Assembly: GCA_945919795.1 (NCBI GenBank)
Contig: CAMEJJ010000001.1
Location: 62,001-126,000, forward strand
Length of the DNA stretch: 64,000 nt
Direction: 5' to 3'
Origin: an uncultured Lachnospiraceae bacterium
GTDB taxonomy: Bacteria > Bacillota > Clostridia > Lachnospirales > Lachnospiraceae
Positions 39,017-47,668 of this stretch are shown in pieces; position 1 is the first letter of the stretch; each line of letters opens with the position of its first letter. The notes beneath the pieces were generated by a model that was not told the origin of the DNA, searched no databases, and saw nothing but the letters and a program-made list of their open reading frames with translations. The position numbers and the translations under genes were made by a program.

Positions 39017-39283
39017 TACATATTTTTTAATTTTTTCGGATTTAGATTTTCAATATACATCTTTGCCCGCCGGCTTTTACGAGGTTTTGTGACTTTCTTA
39101 GCGGCATGGCGAGCAAAAAGAAATGCCCGGTTTCAACTGTCTGAAGACGAAGTCTGAGTTTTGAAACCGGGCATTTAATAAATGTTTTGTGAGCATGCCG
39201 CTTAGAAAGTCACAAAACCGAAGTACGAGGCGGCAAAGATATATATTGAAAATCCAAATCCGAATGGAAACTTAAAAATATGC
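39017..39283. repeat. Family B palindromic element, full-length copy
   Basis: Near-complete inverted repeat of about 265 bases, best from 39035 to 39265. Paired blocks from outside in: TTCGGATTTAGATTTTCAAT with its complement at 39246-39265; ATCTTTGCC with GGCAAAGAT; GGTTTTGTGACTTTCT with AGAAAGTCACAAAACC; AGCGGCATG with CATGCCGCT; and the core AAATGCCCGGTTTCAA (39121-39136) with 39161-39176. A small CGAAGTACGAGG asymmetry lies in each arm. No open reading frame. The core could end transcription of the upstream anti-sigma gene. Confidence 0.85.
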
Positions 39284-39307
39284 ACTAGTGCAATAAAAAC
39301 TATTGCA

Positions 39308-40216
39308 CTAATCATTTGCAGATTGTATATCTTGGAGAATGCAGTCAGCAAAATCATCTTCTTTATCCCGATCGGAATATGGTATGATATCCAGATCATA
39401 TTTTTTCTTTCTTGCAATAACAAGTTCTGCTTCTTCTATACTCTGACACTGTTCTTCTGTCAGATAAGCCCGGATTTTACTGCCATCGGTTAAAGTAAAT
39501 CGATAAATATAGACATAACCCTTTTCTTTCATTGCTGCATCCGCTAGTTCAATTCCGGTCAACACAGCACCTTTTATTGCAACAACATCCTGACCGGGAA
39601 TGGATAGTCCGGCATCAGACTTTGATGCAGATTCGTTTTCTTTCACAATATCCATGGAATTTTGTAGCCCTCCATCCCCTGCTTCGGCTGTTTCTTCATA
39701 AAGATTTTCTTCATTTTCACCTCCGACAGGCGCTTCAGAAGCCGGTTCTTCACTCTCAGCCTCGGCAGCCTCTTCATAAAACTCATCTTCAGGTGCTGCC
39801 TCACATGCTTCTTCTAATACTTCTGTTTCTGCAAAAGATTCATCCGGCTCTTCTTCTGTCGATTCCGCAAAAAATCCTTCATCTGAAGCTTCTGCAGGTG
39901 CACAATCGGTTGCAACAGCCGTTTCGCTTTCGTTTTTTGCATATTTGGAAGTCTGTAATACACCAATGCCGATTGCCAGTACGAAAATGGCAGCTACAGC
40001 AGGAAGTGCTCTTTTTGCAAAACTGTATATTTTCTTTTTTGTTTTTTTCTGCTGATTTGTTACTTCATTGATTACTTTTTCTTGACAATCAGCTATTGGA
40101 GCATCAGTTTTATTATCATCCACAATCTTGTCCTGAAGCTGTGGTTCAATACGACTCCAGAGATCCGGAACTTCTTCATTTATGTAATTTTTGTATTCTT
40201 CTTCGAAATTACGCAT
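39308..40216 (-). CDS. Anti-sigma-like single-pass membrane protein
   Basis: 302 residues. Cytoplasmic N-terminus (about 1-65; MRNFEEEYKNYINEEVPDLW), one membrane helix (about 70-92), a very acidic Glu/Ala/Pro linker (about 98-190) and a C-terminal folded domain outside (VYIYRFTLTDGSKIRAYLT). The gene starts inside the end of the ECF sigma gene (8-base overlap), the usual arrangement of an anti-sigma factor. No zinc (ZAS) motif is seen, so the assignment rests on context. Start at 40216 from AAGGAGG 10 bases before. Confidence 0.77.
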   Translation of the reverse strand: MRNFEEEYKNYINEEVPDLWSRIEPQLQDKIVDDNKTDAPIADCQEKVINEVTNQQKKTKKKIYSFAKRALPAVAAIFVLAIGIGVLQTSKYAKNESETAVATDCAPAEASDEGFFAESTEEEPDESFAETEVLEEACEAAPEDEFYEEAAEAESEEPASEAPVGGENEENLYEETAEAGDGGLQNSMDIVKENESASKSDAGLSIPGQDVVAIKGAVLTGIELADAAMKEKGYVYIYRFTLTDGSKIRAYLTEEQCQSIEEAELVIARKKKYDLDIIPYSDRDKEDDFADCILQDIQSAND

Positions 40217-40772
40217 CAAATCCACACCTCCTTAGTTTTTTGATTGCCTCCCGATAACGCCACGTAACAGTCCCCATCGGTTGTCCAAGCATTTTGGATA
40301 TTTCTTCAAAAGTCATTTCTCCAACAATTTTTAAATGAATTACTTCTCGCTCCGCAGGCTTAAGTAACGCCAGCATTTCTTTCATCGAAATATCGGATAT
40401 CACCTCATTCGCCGTGGTATCTCCACGATTACTCTGCATATCCAAAAGCTGTTCAAAACCATCCTGTTCGTCATCATCACAGCCATCATATAAAATCTCT
40501 TTTTTATTCGCTCTCAAAAAATCGATTGCCATGTTGTGGGCAATCCTCCCCAGGTAAGCTCTGTGCCCGCCGCCGGGCGTGTAGCGGTCTGCGATGTCCC
40601 ACAGCTTGATAAAAAAATCACTGGTAACATCCTCAGCATTTTCATGACTTTGCAAGACTCCTTTTATTAAATGAAAAATATAACCGGCATAGGCTTCATA
40701 AATTTCCTTTAATGCCGTTTTATCTCCACGTTTCATACGGTCCATGCAAAGGTCAAATTCACGATCTTCCAT
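40209..40772 (-). CDS. ECF-type RNA polymerase sigma factor
   Basis: 187 residues with region 2 (about 20-90; AEDVTSDFFIKLWDIADRY) and region 4 (about 120-185; LKPAEREVIHLKIVGEMTFEEISKMLGQPMGTVTWRY). Directs polymerase to a stress or surface regulon, probably including its own operon. AAAGGA precedes the ATG. Confidence 0.92.
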   Translation of the reverse strand: MEDREFDLCMDRMKRGDKTALKEIYEAYAGYIFHLIKGVLQSHENAEDVTSDFFIKLWDIADRYTPGGGHRAYLGRIAHNMAIDFLRANKKEILYDGCDDDEQDGFEQLLDMQSNRGDTTANEVISDISMKEMLALLKPAEREVIHLKIVGEMTFEEISKMLGQPMGTVTWRYREAIKKLRRCGFDA

Positions 40773-40839
40773 GTGTTATCCTTTCTTACTGTAAGGCAAA
40801 TGACAGTTGTACCATCATTTACGGTTAATATACGTTTTT

Positions 40840-40868
40840 ACTATAAAAAATTTATGGGACTTTGTCTA
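40840..40868 (-). promoter_or_regulatory. Promoter of the sigma factor operon
   Basis: Minus-strand TAGACA and TATAGT separated by exactly 17 bases, about 70 bases before the sigma factor start. The form is that of a housekeeping promoter. Confidence 0.6.
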
Positions 40869-40892
40869 ATTTTTTAAAATTCTTATACTAAA

Positions 40893-40923
40893 AGAAGCAA
40901 TGACTTATAGAATCATTGCTTCT
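40893..40923 (-). terminator. Terminator of the DUF4214/M15 peptidase gene
   Basis: AGAAGCAATGA and TCATTGCTTCT form a perfect 11-pair stem with a nine-base loop, followed on the minus strand by TTTTAGT. It begins 13 bases after the stop codon. Confidence 0.85.
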
Positions 40924-40935
40924 GAGGTCTATTTA

Positions 40936-42570
40936 CTAAAATTCAAAATGCATTGCATCCGGTGTGCGATTGTATCCAAGCCATGCTAAATGATATTTCT
41001 CATACAAAATCTGATAGTAAGGCGATCCCTCATAAATTGTATACTCTTTCTTTTGCATCTGTGCAACACTTCCGACCGGCATTACATTCCATTCATCAAC
41101 TGTAACCATAGCTTTTCCATTGGGATTTTCTCCCGGATTAATATCAATCGCAGTTCCATATGAATGTGAAGATAATACAGATGGATTGTTCACATTTGCA
41201 CGATATGAATAGGCATAGCAGGAGCCCGGATGAATTACAGGCTGCGCCGGATGATTAAACAACTCCTCAAATGCCATCTGAAAATAACTTGCAACATTTT
41301 TATTACATATCAAATTAACTGTCTTAGGAACCTTCGTCATACTATTGCTATTTAAGAAATCCCAAACCGGAATACTAATTGTGGTCATCAGACTGTCTGC
41401 CTGTTCTTTCGATAGCGTGTCCTGTCCATAGTATTCTCCCATTATTAATTTCATATATGTATAATACGACATGTTTGCAACATAATCTGGCGTAAGTGCA
41501 TCATCAACAGGTGTATACGTTCCGACTTCGATACCGTAACTCATGCATAAATTTCGAAATTCATTACTGCCTGTAAATCCTGCAAAAACATGGCTTTTGT
41601 TCATCCCATAGTAATACATCTGTTCACACCAATTCGCTTTTCCTTCTGAATCAGATGGTCTGTTAAAAAATGCCCTATACATATATTCCACGAATTCTTC
41701 ATCAGACATATCTTTATTGATAAATTCCTCTGAAAAAACAAATCCGGCTGCAACATCTGCCCCTGTTTTACTATGATCCCAAAGACAATTACACCATGTA
41801 TTCAACCCTTGCTCATCCGGCTCTCTATCCAGACAAACATTGTATAATCTGGTCACAAAAGCAGTTACACCATCCTGCTTTCCGCATACACTACATTTAC
41901 TTTTTGGAACTGTACCATATTGAGGAATATCAATTCCATCACCTACGATGATATTGTACTCCTTACAAATATTCCGAAATTCATCACTTAGCGCAAACCC
42001 ATTAAAAACTTCTTCTCTGGTTTTACCGTTTTGCAATTCTTTCGTCCAATCAGATTTTCCCTTTGGATCAGAAGCACGCCCCATAAATGCCTGATATAAA
42101 TATTCTACATAATCATCATCGCATAAATTTTTATTTTTGAATTCCGGTGAAAATATGAATCCATATGCTGTTTTTATTCCGGTTCTTTCACCATTTTTCA
42201 ATCCGTTTATCCAGTCCTGATATCCTTTTTCATCCGGATCTCTGTCTAAACAGATATGATATAAACGATTTACAAATCCACCTACACCTTCTGTATCAAA
42301 AATACCGTCCTCTTCTTCTCTCGATTCTTCTTCATTATCTAAACAAATTTCTGGTTCCTCAATATCATAAAAAACGCCAGATTTATCCATAATCGATGCG
42401 TTATCCAAAGACGCATCTACACTCTTCTCATTCGACAAATCATCGATTAAAACAGCATCACTTGTCTGCGAAATTTCATTGGAACTCAATGATTCTTCGG
42501 CCCAAACACTGCACACATTCGTCAAAGTTGCAACTAATATTCCCGCTAAAAGTACATATAGCTTTTTCAC
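40936..42570 (-). CDS. Secreted D-Ala-D-Ala carboxypeptidase-like M15 peptidase with DUF4214 modules
   Basis: 544 residues with signal peptide (VKKLYVLLAGILVATL, cut near WAEE). A variable Ser/Asp/Glu linker is followed by four DUF4214 half-modules (about 95-335; FVNRLYHICLDR, YVEYLYQAFMGR, FVTRLYNVCLDR, YVEYMYRAFFNR), with CSVCGKQDG between the two pairs. The C-terminus (about 370-544) is an M15/VanY-type peptidase with zinc ligands His and Asp in HSYGTAIDINP and His in DAMHFEF, so it probably cleaves peptidoglycan stem peptides. The start is taken as GTG 42570 with GGGGG 9 bases before; the ATG at 42597 has no ribosome binding site. Confidence 0.87.
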   Translation of the reverse strand: MKKLYVLLAGILVATLTNVCSVWAEESLSSNEISQTSDAVLIDDLSNEKSVDASLDNASIMDKSGVFYDIEEPEICLDNEEESREEEDGIFDTEGVGGFVNRLYHICLDRDPDEKGYQDWINGLKNGERTGIKTAYGFIFSPEFKNKNLCDDDYVEYLYQAFMGRASDPKGKSDWTKELQNGKTREEVFNGFALSDEFRNICKEYNIIVGDGIDIPQYGTVPKSKCSVCGKQDGVTAFVTRLYNVCLDREPDEQGLNTWCNCLWDHSKTGADVAAGFVFSEEFINKDMSDEEFVEYMYRAFFNRPSDSEGKANWCEQMYYYGMNKSHVFAGFTGSNEFRNLCMSYGIEVGTYTPVDDALTPDYVANMSYYTYMKLIMGEYYGQDTLSKEQADSLMTTISIPVWDFLNSNSMTKVPKTVNLICNKNVASYFQMAFEELFNHPAQPVIHPGSCYAYSYRANVNNPSVLSSHSYGTAIDINPGENPNGKAMVTVDEWNVMPVGSVAQMQKKEYTIYEGSPYYQILYEKYHLAWLGYNRTPDAMHFEF

Positions 42571-42680
42571 TTTTCTTTTCCCCCTGATAATTCTCATATA
42601 ATATAGATTATCACATTACCAAAAACGACACAAATCATTTTATTTCTCATTCGACTGACAAAATTCAAATGCTATCTAAA

Positions 42681-42713
42681 AAAACAAGCCATCCTTATCA
42701 GATGGCTTGTTTT
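42681..42713 (-). terminator. Terminator of the dapF-dapL unit
   Basis: AAACAAGCCATC and GATGGCTTGTTT form a perfect 12-pair stem with a seven-base loop; the minus strand continues with TTTTTTTAG. It lies 111 bases after dapL. Confidence 0.85.
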
Positions 42714-42767
42714 ACATATTTCAGCATTTAAATTCGATTTAAAATAATATCCATTATATTTTCCCAA

Positions 42768-42798
42768 TTTATATATTGGAAACACAAATCCAAAAAGG
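42768..42798. repeat. Terminal remnant of family B
   Basis: ATATATTGGAAACACAAATC then CAAAAAGGG matches the right end of the family B copy at 17741-17769. Nothing else of the element is left. Confidence 0.55.
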
Positions 42799-42823
42799 GA
42801 AAAAAATAATCATACACTTTGTT

Positions 42824-44038
42824 TTACAACGCCTTAATTCTCTCGATTGCCTCTACCGTATTTTCATAAGAGCCAAAAGCAGTCAGACGGAAATAAGTTT
42901 CGCCGCTTGGTCCAAATCCGGAACCGGGTGTTCCTACCACATTTGCTTTTTCCAGCAAATAATCAAAGAATTCCCAGCTGGTCATACCATTCGGCGCTTT
43001 CAACCAGATGTAGGGTGCATTCACACCACCGGAAACCGTGTAACCGGCATCTTTTAATCCATTTAAAATATAGTTTGCATTGTTCATATAGTAAGCAACC
43101 TGCTTTGAAAGCTGTTCTTTTCCTTCTGCAGAATAAACCGCTTCACCTGCACGCTGGACAATGTACGGAGCTCCGTTGTATTTGGTGCCGTGTCTTCTTG
43201 CCCAAAGAGAATGAAGTTTTGTTCCTTCTACTTCCAAATCTTTTGGAATAACCGTATATCCTAAACGCACACCGGTAAATCCGGCATTTTTGGAAAATGA
43301 ATGCAACTCGATTGCACAGGTTCTTGCACCCTCACACTCATAAATACTGTGCGGTACATCATCTTCTGAAATATATGCCTCATAAGCTGCGTCATAAATT
43401 ATAACAGAACCGTTTTTATTGGCATAATCAACCCATTCCTGTAACTGTGCTTTGGTAATGGTAGAACCGGTCGGATTGTTAGGGAAGCATAAATAAATGA
43501 TATCCGGAACTTCTTTCGGCAATTCGGGAGCGAAATTATTGTCTGCGGTACAAGGCATGTAAATCACATCGCTCCAGGTCTCCGTATTCGGATCATAAGT
43601 ACCGGTTCTTCCTGCCATAACATTGGTATCCACATATACCGGATAAACCGGATCACAAACTGCAATCTTATTATCCACGCTAAAGATTTCCTGGATATTA
43701 CCGGAATCGCATTTGGCACCATCAGAAACAAAAATTTCATCAGGGGAAATATCGCATCCTCTTGCCTTATAATCATTTTCCGCAATCGCATTTCTCAAAA
43801 ATTCATATCCTAAATCAGGTGCATAACCCCGAAAGGTCTCTGCCACTCCCATTTCATCCACAGCACCATGCAATGCATCTATAATAGCCGGTGCCAAAGG
43901 CTGTGTCACGTCACCAATTCCCAAACGGATAATCTTTTTATCCGGATTTGCAGCGGCATAAGCATTTACCTTTTTCCCAATCGTTGAAAAAAGATAGCTC
44001 CCCGGTAGTTTTAAATAATTGTCATTTACTTTTGCCAT
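42824..44038 (-). CDS. dapL: LL-diaminopimelate aminotransferase
   Basis: PLP enzyme that makes LL-diaminopimelate from tetrahydrodipicolinate and Glu in one step, for lysine and peptidoglycan. 404 residues, standard. Signatures are [16 protein letters not shown] at the start, FPNNPTGS in the middle and the PLP lysine in [21 protein letters not shown] precedes the ATG. It lies 24 bases after dapF. Confidence 0.96.
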   Translation of the reverse strand: MAKVNDNYLKLPGSYLFSTIGKKVNAYAAANPDKKIIRLGIGDVTQPLAPAIIDALHGAVDEMGVAETFRGYAPDLGYEFLRNAIAENDYKARGCDISPDEIFVSDGAKCDSGNIQEIFSVDNKIAVCDPVYPVYVDTNVMAGRTGTYDPNTETWSDVIYMPCTADNNFAPELPKEVPDIIYLCFPNNPTGSTITKAQLQEWVDYANKNGSVIIYDAAYEAYISEDDVPHSIYECEGARTCAIELHSFSKNAGFTGVRLGYTVIPKDLEVEGTKLHSLWARRHGTKYNGAPYIVQRAGEAVYSAEGKEQLSKQVAYYMNNANYILNGLKDAGYTVSGGVNAPYIWLKAPNGMTSWEFFDYLLEKANVVGTPGSGFGPSGETYFRLTAFGSYENTVEAIERIKAL

Positions 44039-44062
44039 TTTTATCTCCTTTTTCCTCTTCTT

Positions 44063-44959
44063 TTAGTCTTTCCACGGAAATTCTCCCTCGAAAACCGTGG
44101 TAGCCGGACCTGTCATGTAAACAAGGTTTTCTTTTCGGTCCCAATGGATTTGAATTTCTCCGCCCAAGACTTTAACCGTCACTTCATCATCGGTCAGACC
44201 GTTTAAAATGCAGGAAACCACAGTCGCACAACATCCGGTACCGCACGCTAACGTTTCACCGGTTCCGCGTTCCCAGACACGCATATTGACATGACTTCTG
44301 TCTACCACTTCCACAAACTCCGTATTTGTCCTGTTCGGGAAAATCTCATGATTTTCAAAATACGGTCCGACAGCATCAATATCGAGATTTGCAACATCAT
44401 CCATAAATACAATGGCATGAGGATTACCCATGGAAACGCAGGTAATCTGATATTCTTTACCATTCACTGTTACCGGTGCCGCTATCACAGCTTTATCATA
44501 CCCCGGAATATCATGAAACATTTCATCTCCCACATTGGTACTTTTTTCTGATAAATATGGTGCAACCGGAACCTCTTTTGCATCCAAAACCGGAGCTCCC
44601 ATATTGACTTTTGCACAAATCATCTTACCGTCTTCTACGGTTAAGTCCAAATATTTAATCTTCCCTGCGCTTACGATACTGATCTGAGTCTGATCTGTCA
44701 TTTTTTTATCATAAACAAATTTTGCAACACAACGAATCCCGTTTCCACACATTTCCGAACGGCTTCCGTCTGCATTATACATTTCCATTTCAAAGTCAGC
44801 CACATCCGAAGGATTGATAAAAATGGCACCATCTCCGCCAACTCCAAAATGTCTGTCACTCACAGCCCTTACAAATTCCGGTTTATTCTTTATTTTTTCC
44901 GTAAAACCATTTATATACACATAGTCATTCCCACAACCATGCATCTTGGTAAATTTCAT
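44063..44959 (-). CDS. dapF: Diaminopimelate epimerase
   Basis: Converts LL- to meso-diaminopimelate, the step after DapL. 298 residues. The two catalytic Cys boxes are intact: NADGSRSEMCGNGIRC (Cys about 76) and ACGTGCCATVV. GGAGGG precedes the ATG. dapF-dapL are in one operon and in reverse order to their reactions. Confidence 0.97.
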   Translation of the reverse strand: MKFTKMHGCGNDYVYINGFTEKIKNKPEFVRAVSDRHFGVGGDGAIFINPSDVADFEMEMYNADGSRSEMCGNGIRCVAKFVYDKKMTDQTQISIVSAGKIKYLDLTVEDGKMICAKVNMGAPVLDAKEVPVAPYLSEKSTNVGDEMFHDIPGYDKAVIAAPVTVNGKEYQITCVSMGNPHAIVFMDDVANLDIDAVGPYFENHEIFPNRTNTEFVEVVDRSHVNMRVWERGTGETLACGTGCCATVVSCILNGLTDDEVTVKVLGGEIQIHWDRKENLVYMTGPATTVFEGEFPWKD

Positions 44960-45168
44960 AAAATCCCTCCTATTTATCCAATTATCAAATCGTATCTGTA
45001 TCTATAGCATATACCATTTGCATATCTCATCCAATTATTTTCAACAATATACTATTTCAGCACGCAATAGCAAACAATTACAACGAAAACAACATCCGTC
45101 TAATATCCTTAGTTCAGCAGTTGCAACATCCGCACCAAAGTCGTCTCCCCTGCAGTATGCTCCCGCAT
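44960..45168. other. Upstream region of dapF
   Basis: AT-rich sequence that must hold the dapF promoter; TTGGAT-17-TATGCT on the minus strand (about 45004-45032) is the best candidate. Nothing else recognisable except the outermost arm of the following repeat. Confidence 0.35.
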
Positions 45169-45390
45169 ATTGGAATTGTGGTTTTCTACTCTTTGAAAAG
45201 AATTCCGTTTTTTCTTAATCGAATTTCCATAATCCAAGGGTGAAAACCACACGATGTGGTTTTCAGGGTGCTTTGACATGGATGTCAATTGCACCCGACC
45301 CGTATCCATACAAAATCTCCACAATTCGATTTAGAAAAAACGAATTGTTTTCTCGAGTAGAAAAACCACAATTCCAATCCACGAAGCATC
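45151..45390. repeat. Family A-like palindrome, divergent copy A5
   Basis: Inverted repeat best seen from 45169 to 45378: ATTGGAATTGTGGTTTT with AAAACCACAATTCCAAT, and CGTTTTTTCTTAATCGAATT with its complement. Inside are an 11-pair hairpin TGAAAACCACA/TGTGGTTTTCA (45241-45265) and a reduced core GGGTGC ... TTGACATGGATGTCAA ... GCACCC. Arms share no sequence with the other copies but the architecture and the ATGGAT loop are the same. It ends just before the ANTAR gene stop codon. Confidence 0.72.
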
Positions 45391-45406
45391 CCCTGCACTC
45401 TAAAGT

Positions 45407-45955
45407 CTACTCCCGCATGATGGTCAGAACCATCTGGGCTGTTTCAACCATACTCGTACTGTTATCCATACTGGTTTTTTGAATATATCTGTGTGCTTCT
45501 TCTTCCGTCATATTATTCCGGTCCATAAGCAACAATTTTGCCTCTTTTATCAATGCAATTTCTTTCGGGTTCCGCTGTCTGGGCTGCGCTTTTCTTTTCT
45601 TGCGCTTGTATGTAATGGAATTGCTGAGCATTTCCACGGTATTTACCAGATCCCTCATCTGAAACGGCATTGCCAGACAAATAATATCATTATCCTGACA
45701 ATCGATTAAAAGATGTTGTGAAGCCATAAGAAGCATTTCAAATTCCTTGGGAAGGTTTTCATGTAATTCAAAATACAGCATATCGGTCAGTTTATATCCG
45801 CATATGACAATACCGTCATTAAGCTGATCAACAGCCGATAAGACCTGCAAGCCGGATGTACAGATTGCTTCCACGGAATACCCGCTTCGAACCAGTAAAT
45901 TTTTCATATTTTTAGCATCTTCTATTTTGGGAAGCGCTACAATTATACCGGTCAC
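45407..45955 (-). CDS. ANTAR-domain response regulator (NitR-like antiterminator)
   Basis: 182 residues. An N-terminal receiver-like domain (about 1-115) with a weak acidic pocket, a basic linker (YKRKKRKAQPRQRNP) and a C-terminal ANTAR domain (about 130-182; EIALIKEAKLLLMDRNNMTEEEAHRYI). ANTAR proteins bind paired hexaloop hairpins and prevent termination. It lies 93 bases downstream of glnA, like nitR of clostridia, and the glnA leader has a terminator. Start taken as GTG 45955 because GGAGG is 8 bases before it. The degenerate receiver suggests control by something other than phosphorylation. Confidence 0.88.
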   Translation of the reverse strand: MTGIIVALPKIEDAKNMKNLLVRSGYSVEAICTSGLQVLSAVDQLNDGIVICGYKLTDMLYFELHENLPKEFEMLLMASQHLLIDCQDNDIICLAMPFQMRDLVNTVEMLSNSITYKRKKRKAQPRQRNPKEIALIKEAKLLLMDRNNMTEEEAHRYIQKTSMDNSTSMVETAQMVLTIMRE

Positions 45956-46048
45956 TACATACACCTCCTATCCGTGCCTGTATAATCAGACAAAACGTAA
46001 GATATTCGAAAAAATGTTTCGTCCCACTATATGATTGCACTTCAAGAA

Positions 46049-47380
46049 TTAGTATCTGTAGAGATATTTAGACACTTCCCAGTCTGTTACAACTGCACGA
46101 TATTCATTCCACTCATTCAGTTTTTCTTCCAGATAGGTATGATAAACATGAGATCCCAATACTTCTTCCATAAAAGGATCCTCACGAAATGCCTCAATCG
46201 CTGCCATAAGAGTATCCGGTAGTGTGGCAATTCCTGCTTTCTTTCTTTCTTCTTCTGTCATGGATGATGCGTTTTCATCCATATATGCCGGGGGCTCAAT
46301 TTTATTTTTAATACCGTCAAGACCTGCCATCAGTGCGATTGCGATTGCCAAATAAGGATTGGCAGCCGGATCCGGACTACGCAGTTCTACCCTGGTATTT
46401 TCTCCTCTTGTAACCGGAATACGGATTAGATGATTTTTGTTTTTGCAGCTCCATGCCGTATAGACAGGTGCCTCATATCCCGGAATTAATCTCTTATAGG
46501 AATTAACCAGTGGATTTAAAACCAATGTCATAGCACGGATATGCTTTAAGATACCACCGATAAAATAGTATGCTTCCTTGCTTAATCCAAGTTCATCCTG
46601 ATCATCTGAAAAAATATTTTTGCCGTCCTTCATCAAAGACATATGCAAATGCATTCCGCTTCCATCACAACCCGGTTTCGGTTTGGGCATAAACGTTGCA
46701 TGCAGACCATGACGCTTGGCAATCGTCTTAACAGCCATCTTAAATGTCTGAATATTATCAGCTGTTATCATCGCCTCGTCATAACGAAAATCAATCTCAT
46801 GCTGGGCCGGTGCCGCTTCGTGATGAGAAGATTCAACAATAAAGCCCATATCTTCCAGTGTTAAAATCATTTCACGTCTTGCATTTTCACCAAGATCCAG
46901 CGGTCCGATATCAAAATAGCCGGCCTGCTCATGCGTAGTTGTTGTAGGAAGTCCGTTTTCATCTGCATGGAAAAGGAAAAATTCACATTCCGGTCCCACC
47001 TGGAAGGTATATCCCATTTTCTCCGCTTCTGCGATTGCCTTTTTTAAAACGTATCTTGGATCTCCTGCAAACGGCTTTCCATCCGGTGTATAGATGTCAC
47101 ACAAAAGTCTTGCGACTTTTCCGTGCTGCGGTCTCCAGGGGAATACTTCAAACGTATTGTAATCAGGATATAAATACATGTCCGATTCTTCATCTCTGAC
47201 AAAGCCTTCCACACTTGCCCCATCAAACATAAACTGATTATCCAGCGCCCGCTCTAACTGGCTTACGGTAACCGCTATGTTTTTTAATGTACCTGAAATA
47301 TCGGTAAACTGTAATCGGATGAATTCCACATCCTGTTCATTACACATTCGTACTACATCTTCTCTGGTATACTTTGCCAT
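46049..47380 (-). CDS. glnA: Glutamine synthetase, type I
   Basis: Makes Gln from Glu, ammonia and ATP. 443 residues, the short GSI-alpha form. Signatures: FDGASVEGF, the ATP-site NPLVNSYKRLIPGYEAP, and PDPAANPYLA. No adenylylation-type insertion is seen. Start at 47380 with AAGGAGG 8 bases before. The gene has its own promoter and a terminator in the leader; an ANTAR regulator follows. The product also feeds GlnRS, GatCAB and NadE encoded here. Confidence 0.97.
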   Translation of the reverse strand: MAKYTREDVVRMCNEQDVEFIRLQFTDISGTLKNIAVTVSQLERALDNQFMFDGASVEGFVRDEESDMYLYPDYNTFEVFPWRPQHGKVARLLCDIYTPDGKPFAGDPRYVLKKAIAEAEKMGYTFQVGPECEFFLFHADENGLPTTTTHEQAGYFDIGPLDLGENARREMILTLEDMGFIVESSHHEAAPAQHEIDFRYDEAMITADNIQTFKMAVKTIAKRHGLHATFMPKPKPGCDGSGMHLHMSLMKDGKNIFSDDQDELGLSKEAYYFIGGILKHIRAMTLVLNPLVNSYKRLIPGYEAPVYTAWSCKNKNHLIRIPVTRGENTRVELRSPDPAANPYLAIAIALMAGLDGIKNKIEPPAYMDENASSMTEEERKKAGIATLPDTLMAAIEAFREDPFMEEVLGSHVYHTYLEEKLNEWNEYRAVVTDWEVSKYLYRY

Positions 47381-47418
47381 GTTTATCCTCCTTAAATTCA
47401 ACATATACATTTGATAAA

Positions 47419-47457
47419 AGGGCATTCTTTCCCTACTGAAAGAACGCCCTTGTTCTT
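47419..47457 (-). promoter_or_regulatory. glnA leader: terminator overlapping ANTAR-like hexaloop hairpins
   Basis: Minus strand: a 13-pair stem (AGGGCGTTCTTTC with GAAAGAATGCCCT, one G-U) followed by TTTTATC is an intrinsic terminator before glnA. A competing hairpin AAGAAC-AAGGGC-GTTCTT (47440-47457) has a six-base loop with A1 and G4, the ANTAR signature. The terminator tip, TTTC-AGTAGG-GAAA, also has a six-base loop starting with A, but has A rather than G at position 4. Confidence 0.65.
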
Positions 47458-47461
47458 GCCT

Positions 47462-47491
47462 ATCATATCAATTCAAACGGTCTTTTGTCAA
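47462..47491 (-). promoter_or_regulatory. glnA promoter
   Basis: Minus strand TTGACA (47486-47491) and TATGAT (47462-47467) with an 18-base spacer. Transcription would begin near 47455-47458, at the start of the leader hairpin. Confidence 0.78.
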
Positions 47492-47513
47492 CATTTTAAA
47501 ACACACTTTTATC

Positions 47514-47531
47514 TTAATCCGTTGGTATCGC
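47514..47531. repeat. Half of family C upstream of glnA
   Basis: TTAATCCGTTGGTATC matches one arm of the family C hairpins. It is upstream of the glnA promoter, in the divergent region before the FMN-binding-like gene. Confidence 0.4.
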
Positions 47532-47668
47532 GGACACACAAAAAACGAATACAGAATAAAACGTCATAAATACGATATTTGCAACCATCAACAAATCCCC
47601 TTTAAAAGTAGGTATAAAATCATTTTGCGCGCATAAATTATAACAACAAACCACCAAAGGAGTCGCCC

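Noticed and set aside
39532-40071. Plus-strand open frame of 179 codons
   Set aside because: Antisense to the acidic linker of the anti-sigma-like protein; composition (Leu, His, Gln, Pro) is what the complement of Glu/Ala codons gives.
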